A DNA stretch of 40,627 bases from Gammaproteobacteria bacterium (GTDB taxonomy: Bacteria > Pseudomonadota > Gammaproteobacteria > UBA9339), in contig JAMCWR010000018.1 in assembly GCA_023480665.1 (NCBI GenBank), positions 1-40,627 on the forward strand, read 5' to 3'. This document shows positions 36,399-40,627 of the stretch, piece after piece (positions within the stretch are counted from its first letter, which is position 1; the number at the start of each line of letters is the position of its first letter). The notes below the pieces were generated by a model. The model did no database searches. It was not told the DNA's origin and worked only from the letters and a program-made list of their open reading frames with translations. Both the position numbers and the translations under genes were made by a program.

Positions 36399-37787
36399 TT
36401 ACTCCATAGGATAATTCGCTGCAGCAAAATTTTCAAAGCGGGTATATTGCCCCAAAAATGTTAATTTTACTTTGCCAATTGGCCCATTACGTTGCTTAGC
36501 GATAATTATTTCTGCAATTCCTTTATCGGGACTATCCTCATGATAAACTTCATCACGATAAATAAAAATTATCACATCCGCATCTTGTTCAATAGCACCA
36601 GACTCGCGTAGGTCAGACATTACTGGACGGCGGTCGCTGCGTTGTTCAAGGCCGCGATTAAGTTGTGATAGCGCTAAAACTGGAACATTCATCTCTTTAG
36701 CTAGGGCTTTTAAAGAACGGGAAATTTCGGTAATTTCAGCTACTCTACCCTCTTTAAATCCTGGAACATGCATAAGTTGTAAATAATCAATCACAATTAA
36801 GCCCAATTGCCCTTTGCTTCTGGATAGTCTCCGTGCACGTGCCCGTAAATCAGCAGGACTCATTGAAGGAGTATCATCAACATATAACGCAGTTTCTGAA
36901 AGCATGCTGATTGCCGAAGTTAACCGCGGCCAATCCGCATCACCAAGTTTTCCTGAACGAACTTTATGCTGATCGATATGCCCAAGCGAAGACATCATAC
37001 GCATAGCTAAAGACTCTCCGGGCATTTCCATGCTAAACACTAAAACGGGTTTCGTGCCTTTTATCGCAGCATTTTCAGCAATATTCATCGCCAAGGTAGT
37101 TTTACCCATCGAGGGCCTACCTGCAACAATAACTAAATCTCCATTTTGCAAACCGGAGGTCATCTCATCTAAATCACTAAAGCTGGTAGTTAACCCAGTT
37201 ATTGCATCCTCAGAATGATATAACACATCAATACGTTCAGCAGCTTTGGTTACAAGTGAACTGATGGAAACTGGTCCTTGTCCACGAGAGCGCTGTTCAG
37301 CAATTTTAAAAATTTTGCTTTCAGCATGATCTAAAATCTCTTTGCTTTCGCGACCATCTGGAGCATAAGCATTAGCAACAATATCATGTGAAACTTCAAT
37401 TAATTGGCGCAAAATTGAGCGTTCCCGCACGATTTCTGCATAAGCCGCAATATTGGCAACTGTTGGTGTATTTTTAGCCAGCTCAAACAGAAATAACTCA
37501 CCACCAGCATCTTCCAATTGATTTAACTCTTTTAGTGATTCGGTCAAAGTCAATACATCAAATGGCTGACTTTTACGCACTAGATTATTGATGGCGGAAA
37601 AAATAATGCGGTGATTAGGCCGATAAAAATCATCTTCGCGAATTAATTCAGATACTTTATCCCAAGCAGAGTTATCCAGCATCAAACCGCCAAGCACAGA
37701 CTGTTCTGCTTCAATTGAATGAGGCAAAACTTTTATTTCAGCCAATTTAGGATCGAGTTGTTTGGGTTTTGGTGCCATAACATGCAA
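36399..37787 (-). CDS. dnaB: Replicative DNA helicase DnaB
   Basis: Hexameric 5'-3' replication-fork helicase, 462 residues. The N-terminal domain begins LPHSIEAEQSVLGGLMLD. The RecA-like domain has Walker A GRPSMGKTTLAMNIAE, Walker B LIVIDYLQLM, and the C-terminal LALSQLNRGLEQRSDRRPVMSDLRESGAIEQDAD, quoted as SQLNRGLEQRSDRRP. No intein is present. Start at 37787 or at MAPKPK (37778); no clear Shine-Dalgarno is visible, because a MITE-like element ends 7 bp upstream. Confidence 0.97.
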   Translation of the reverse strand: MHVMAPKPKQLDPKLAEIKVLPHSIEAEQSVLGGLMLDNSAWDKVSELIREDDFYRPNHRIIFSAINNLVRKSQPFDVLTLTESLKELNQLEDAGGELFLFELAKNTPTVANIAAYAEIVRERSILRQLIEVSHDIVANAYAPDGRESKEILDHAESKIFKIAEQRSRGQGPVSISSLVTKAAERIDVLYHSEDAITGLTTSFSDLDEMTSGLQNGDLVIVAGRPSMGKTTLAMNIAENAAIKGTKPVLVFSMEMPGESLAMRMMSSLGHIDQHKVRSGKLGDADWPRLTSAISMLSETALYVDDTPSMSPADLRARARRLSRSKGQLGLIVIDYLQLMHVPGFKEGRVAEITEISRSLKALAKEMNVPVLALSQLNRGLEQRSDRRPVMSDLRESGAIEQDADVIIFIYRDEVYHEDSPDKGIAEIIIAKQRNGPIGKVKLTFLGQYTRFENFAAANYPME

Positions 37788-37794
37788 TATTTAT

Positions 37795-38007
37795 TGTAGG
37801 GGCGGGTTTGTGCTGTAAGTATGGAGGCTTAATAGAATCTAGATTCGTAAAATTTGTCTCAGTTTATTAAATTCTACAGAAACCCGCCCGTTTAAATTTA
37901 TGCCACAACATGGGCGGGTTTCAGATGACGCTTCATAAAATCGCGGTAGTCTTGCCGAATTTAGATTTTATTTAACCGCAGCATTCCTAACACAAACCCG
38001 TCCTACA
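37795..38007. repeat. Full palindromic MITE-like element, inverted relative to other copies
   Basis: This 213-bp copy runs from TGTAGGGGCGGGTTTGTG to CACAAACCCGTCCTACA. Its left half (TTAATAGAATCTAGATTC, CAGTTTATTAAATTCTACAG) is the reverse complement of the right half of the copies at 33621 and 39291, so it sits in the opposite orientation. It fills the whole gap between rplI and dnaB. Confidence 0.88.
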
Positions 38008-38010
38008 ATT

Positions 38011-38466
38011 TTATTTTTCTTCCGCAGGAACAATCTTGACTTTTATTGTCACCGAAACATCAGAGTGCAGCAACAATGCAACATCATATTCGCCAACCAA
38101 GCGCATCGGTCCTTGCGGTAAACTAATTTCACTCTTTTTTACCTCAAAACCGGCGTCTTTAATCGCTTTAGCAATTACGCTTGTTCCAACTGAACCGAAT
38201 AATTTACCATCTTCAGTTGCTTTTACTGGTATGCTGATTTCTAACTTGGCAAGTTTTGCCGCACGCTCTTCTGCTTGGCGCAATGCTTCTTTAGCAGCCA
38301 AAGCTAATTCCTCTTTCATCTTGGCATATTTTTCAACATTAGCCAAAGTTGCGGATATTGCTTTACCTTGAGGGATAAGATAATTTCTGCCGTAACCAGT
38401 TTTAACTTTTACTTTATCACCAATATTGCCAAAATTTCTAATTTTTTCTAATAGTATAACTTCCAT
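38011..38466 (-). CDS. rplI: 50S ribosomal protein L9
   Basis: A 151-residue L9. The N-terminal domain starts MEVILLEKIRNFGNIGDKVKVKTGYGRNYLIPQGKA, of which GDKVKVKTGYGRNYLIP is the family signature. A long connecting helix rich in Ala/Glu follows, then the C-terminal domain (KLFGSVGTSVIAKAI). It lies 22 bp after rpsR, in the usual rpsF-rpsR-rplI order. Its stop lies 4 bp from the end of the repeat element. Confidence 0.98.
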   Translation of the reverse strand: MEVILLEKIRNFGNIGDKVKVKTGYGRNYLIPQGKAISATLANVEKYAKMKEELALAAKEALRQAEERAAKLAKLEISIPVKATEDGKLFGSVGTSVIAKAIKDAGFEVKKSEISLPQGPMRLVGEYDVALLLHSDVSVTIKVKIVPAEEK

Positions 38467-38488
38467 CGTAGTAGACCTCGCAACTTAA

Positions 38489-38713
38489 TTAATGTTGATC
38501 TGTATAGGGTAAAAGCGCCAAAAAACGTGCTATTTTAATTGCTCGAGAAATTTGTCGCTGTTGGCTTGGAGCAGTTCCCGTAATACGACCAGGAATGATT
38601 CTTCCACTCTCAAGAATATACATTTTCAAAGTATCGACATCTTTATAATCAATCTCTACGTTACCATTGGCCGATACAACTAAAACTTTGTTATGACGAA
38701 AATAATGTGACAT
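38489..38713 (-). CDS. rpsR: 30S ribosomal protein S18
   Basis: A 74-residue S18. The segment [27 protein letters not shown] and the following [24 protein letters not shown] are highly conserved; the readable key parts are [11 protein letters not shown] and [14 protein letters not shown]. It forms a heterodimer with S6 on the 30S platform. A strong AGGAGA site precedes it, 20 bp after rpsF. Confidence 0.98.
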   Translation of the reverse strand: MSHYFRHNKVLVVSANGNVEIDYKDVDTLKMYILESGRIIPGRITGTAPSQQRQISRAIKIARFLALLPYTDQH

Positions 38714-38733
38714 TTGTATTCTCCTCTTCCCAA

Positions 38734-39177
38734 TTACTTATCTGTTTCAGTTGACGCAGTATCGCCAACTTCTGAAACTGTCTCGGCATTTGGACCTACG
38801 ACAGTTGTAAATTCAACAAAGTCATCACCAGAAGATGCTTCTTTGGTTTTCTTGTCTTTAGTAGAACGCATCATTGGTGAAGGTGTAGTAATTGCCTCTT
38901 TACAGGCAAGCACTAAACTGCGGATTATTGCATCATTAAAACGAAAATTATTATTAATTTCTTTAAGCGTGTTGTTGTCGCATTCAACATTCATCAACAC
39001 GTAATGAGCTTTGTGGACTTTGTTAATAGGATAAGCTAGTTGACGTCGCCCCCAATCTTCAAGACGGTGAATCTGCCCACCACCGCTTTTGACCAACGCC
39101 TCATAGCGCTGAATCATTGATGGCACCTGTTCGCTCTGGTCAGGATGAACCAAAAACACTATTTCATAATGTCTCAT
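38734..39177 (-). CDS. rpsF: 30S ribosomal protein S6
   Basis: A 147-residue S6. [37 protein letters not shown] and [13 protein letters not shown] are family hallmarks. The C-terminus carries an acidic, Ser/Thr-rich tail of about 40 residues beyond the folded domain; E. coli S6 also has a tail, which is glutamylated by RimK, but this one lacks a run of Glu at its end. It is the first gene of the operon with an AAGGAG site and a structured leader (39205-39226). Confidence 0.97.
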   Translation of the reverse strand: MRHYEIVFLVHPDQSEQVPSMIQRYEALVKSGGGQIHRLEDWGRRQLAYPINKVHKAHYVLMNVECDNNTLKEINNNFRFNDAIIRSLVLACKEAITTPSPMMRSTKDKKTKEASSGDDFVEFTTVVGPNAETVSEVGDTASTETDK

Positions 39178-39204
39178 AAAAGAACTCCTTATGGGTTAAT
39201 AAAA

Positions 39205-39226
39205 GCCTCTGCATTAGCACGGAGGC
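39205..39226 (-). promoter_or_regulatory. Candidate S6:S18 leader autoregulatory hairpin
   Basis: Read on the minus strand, GCCTCCGTGCTAATGCAGAGGC folds into an outer stem GCCTC/GAGGC, a one-sided bulge giving CCG, an inner stem TGC/GCA and a TAAT loop, about 28 nt upstream of the rpsF start. A CCG bulge in a hairpin in the rpsF leader is the known S6:S18 complex binding motif, which lets the pair repress its own operon. The match is by eye only. Confidence 0.5.
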
Positions 39227-39290
39227 AAGAAGTTAAAAAAGTAAAAGCGATTGTAGGGGAGATAAGTGCAGTGGTCAAGGAAATTAAAAA

Positions 39291-39505
39291 TGTAGGGGCG
39301 GGTTTGTGTTAGAGTTGTTGTGATTAAAATAGAACCTAAATTGGGAAAGGTTAGCATGATTTTATAAATGCCATCTGAAACCCGCCCGGATAGATTTGTG
39401 GCAATTCGCGGGCGGGTTTCTGCAGTATTTAATAAACTGCAGATGAATTTTACGAACTTAGATTCTATTAAAACTCCATACTCCAACCACAAACCCGCCC
39501 CTACA
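39291..39505. repeat. Full palindromic MITE-like element
   Basis: A 215-bp copy with intact ends, TGTAGGGGCGGGTTTGTG and CACAAACCCGCCCCTACA. The central arms are CCATCTGAAACCCGCCCG and GCGGGCGGGTTTCTGCAG. It is the best-preserved copy and lies between the rpsF leader and the 3' end of the PP-loop gene. Its right terminus provides that gene's TAG stop. Confidence 0.9.
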
Positions 39506-40451
39506 ATATTTTCACATTACAACAAGCCACTTCAATATTTTCCGCCCCCTTCCCCTTGCTATAAAAAACGGCAATTTGCTTAATTTTTTCTAGCTCTTCA
39601 CTATTTGGATTACCATCAACAACTACTAAAGCTCCAGGATGACTTTTAGTTTGTAAAGTAATTTTATCTGGACAAAGTTCGGCTAAAATTCGATTTTCAT
39701 TTTCGTTTCTCCCAACAATCAACCGAATTTGAGGAGTAAAATAAATGTGTCTACCAATTTTAAGAAGTTCTATATCTTGCAAAGAATAATCGCGCGTACC
39801 ACGGAATTGCCAAAATTCCTCTAAACGTTTACAAAAATTAGCTTCAGTTAAAAGACAACCGCCAGCAGGCTGCGGATAATCTTTAAATCCAAACTGTTCT
39901 GCAAGTTCAATCTGCTTTTTACGGCCACGTCCACTAATAGCACATAATAATTCTCGTTTTACCCAACCCTCGCGTTCAGGTAAGGTTATGGCTAAAAGTT
40001 TTGCTGAAAGTGGTCGCAAAATCAGATCATCAGTAAGTTTTACTGCAAGCGGTAAAGTATCTTTACGCTGCGACATGGGCCTTTGCGCTAAAACTTCTCC
40101 TGTAACTAAAAAATCAAAGCCATGCTCTATAGCCCACCCTTTAGCTTTTAGGATCATAAATAATTTACAATCAAGACACGGGTTAAGATTTGCACCATAG
40201 CCATACTTTGGATTGAATAATACTGGTTTGAATTCATCAACGATATTAATAATGTTCAGCTTAATCTTAAGTTGCTTGGCAACCCATGCGGCATTTTTCG
40301 TATTATCCGGTGATAAAACATGATTTGGATTATCTCCAGTAAATCCCGTAAAAAAATTGATACCTTCGACATAAATGCCTTGATCAATAATTAGTTTTGC
40401 GGCAAGTAAAGAATCCAACCCGCCAGAAATTAACGCGATAGCTTTACGCAT
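39501..40451 (-). CDS. PP-loop ATPase, MnmA/ThiI-like tRNA thiolation family
   Basis: A 316-residue cytoplasmic enzyme. The start at MRKAIALISGG (40451) is preferred over an ATG 18 bp upstream. The PP-loop SGGLDS (9-14) binds ATP. Cysteines in NPCLDC (C92, C95) and PAGGCLLTE (C199) match the catalytic pair of MnmA/ThiI-type enzymes. The C-terminal part (about 205-316) differs from MnmA's and resembles the small NFACT-R-like domain found on a thiouridylase-like family. It probably thiolates a tRNA; the target is not clear. It overlaps lptG by 22 bp. The stop codon is supplied by the repeat element. Confidence 0.75.
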   Translation of the reverse strand: MRKAIALISGGLDSLLAAKLIIDQGIYVEGINFFTGFTGDNPNHVLSPDNTKNAAWVAKQLKIKLNIINIVDEFKPVLFNPKYGYGANLNPCLDCKLFMILKAKGWAIEHGFDFLVTGEVLAQRPMSQRKDTLPLAVKLTDDLILRPLSAKLLAITLPEREGWVKRELLCAISGRGRKKQIELAEQFGFKDYPQPAGGCLLTEANFCKRLEEFWQFRGTRDYSLQDIELLKIGRHIYFTPQIRLIVGRNENENRILAELCPDKITLQTKSHPGALVVVDGNPNSEELEKIKQIAVFYSKGKGAENIEVACCNVKIL

Positions 40452-40627
40452 AAAACTCCACCAATACAAACAAATACTAGAGTCGGCAGAATCGCAGCGA
40501 TAGATGGAGAAAACTGCAACACGGTGCTCATAGGACCTGCAAATTGATTTAGAATATAAAACCCAAATCCGACCATCACGCCTGCCAACATCCGAAGCCC
40601 CATCGATGCGATTCTGCCGACTCTAGA
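40430..40627 (-). CDS. lptG: LPS export permease LptG, C-terminal fragment
   Basis: The last 65 codons plus stop of a gene entering from the window edge. The frame reads SRVGRIASMGLRMLAGVMVG then FGFYILNQFAGPMSTVLQF and PSIAAILPTLVFVCIGGVL, the C-terminal two membrane helices of LptG (YjgQ). With LptF and LptB it pulls lipopolysaccharide from the inner membrane, so the cell should have an LPS outer membrane. Its end overlaps the start of the PP-loop gene by 22 bp, implying translational coupling. Confidence 0.88.
   Translation of the reverse strand, partial: SRVGRIASMGLRMLAGVMVGFGFYILNQFAGPMSTVLQFSPSIAAILPTLVFVCIGGVLCVKLSR

Noticed and set aside
39291-39505. Clear target-site duplications next to the elements
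   Set aside because: I compared the flanks of all copies by eye and found no consistent direct duplication; only a loose A/T-rich preference is seen.

Overview
The window looks like a chromosomal segment of an uncultured, low-GC gammaproteobacterium. The evidence is the housekeeping gene orders lepA-lepB-rnc-era and rpsF-rpsR-rplI-dnaB-alr, a complete MSHA-type (type IVa) pilus machine, and a YgfX-like and a DUF4389 protein, which are typical of Gammaproteobacteria. I cannot place it below class from the sequence. No tRNA, rRNA, CRISPR array, phage gene or transposase gene is visible. Short palindromic, apparently non-autonomous repeats fill most intergenic gaps.

Layout. 1-6182 (minus strand): the N-terminal 488 residues of a glycogen-debranching-type enzyme, then era, rnc, lepB and lepA. 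6453-8445: nadB (plus) and a host-attachment/baeRF-type protein (minus). 8601-15034: an N-ATPase-type F-ATPase operon, atpD-C-Q-B-E-F-A-G. It has no delta gene, as expected for this type, and also no atpR. A roughly 284-bp nested inverted-repeat element sits between atpD and atpC. 15134-24433: mshI-pilN-mshJ-K-L-M-N-E-G, the pilus assembly platform, secretin and c-di-GMP-responsive motor. 24563-28775 (minus): pilT plus four minor pilins, the last fused to a large beta-propeller-like domain. 29145-30143: two tandem major-pilin paralogues and a strong terminator. 30214-33595: an STT3/AglB-type oligosaccharyltransferase and a DUF155 (RMND1-like) protein. 33890-34677: two small membrane proteins. 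35087-39177 (minus): alr, dnaB, rplI, rpsR and rpsF. 39501-40627 (minus): a thiouridylase-like PP-loop protein overlapping the 3' end of lptG.

The most interesting system is a candidate N-glycosylated MSHA pilus. The six pilin or pilin-like proteins contain about 38 N-X-S/T sequons in about 1,360 residues, against 0 in LepA (599 residues) and 2 in NadB (511 residues). An archaeal-looking STT3 oligosaccharyltransferase with all expected catalytic motifs begins 70 bp after the second major pilin. Bacterial N-glycosylation by STT3 enzymes is best known from epsilon- and deltaproteobacteria; a pilus locus with its own OST and sequon-saturated pilins in a gammaproteobacterium appears unusual.

The second theme is a family of about 213-bp palindromic elements (five full copies, one half copy). 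Their ends carry TGTAG, and at two loci this supplies the stop codon of the neighbouring gene (era and the PP-loop gene).
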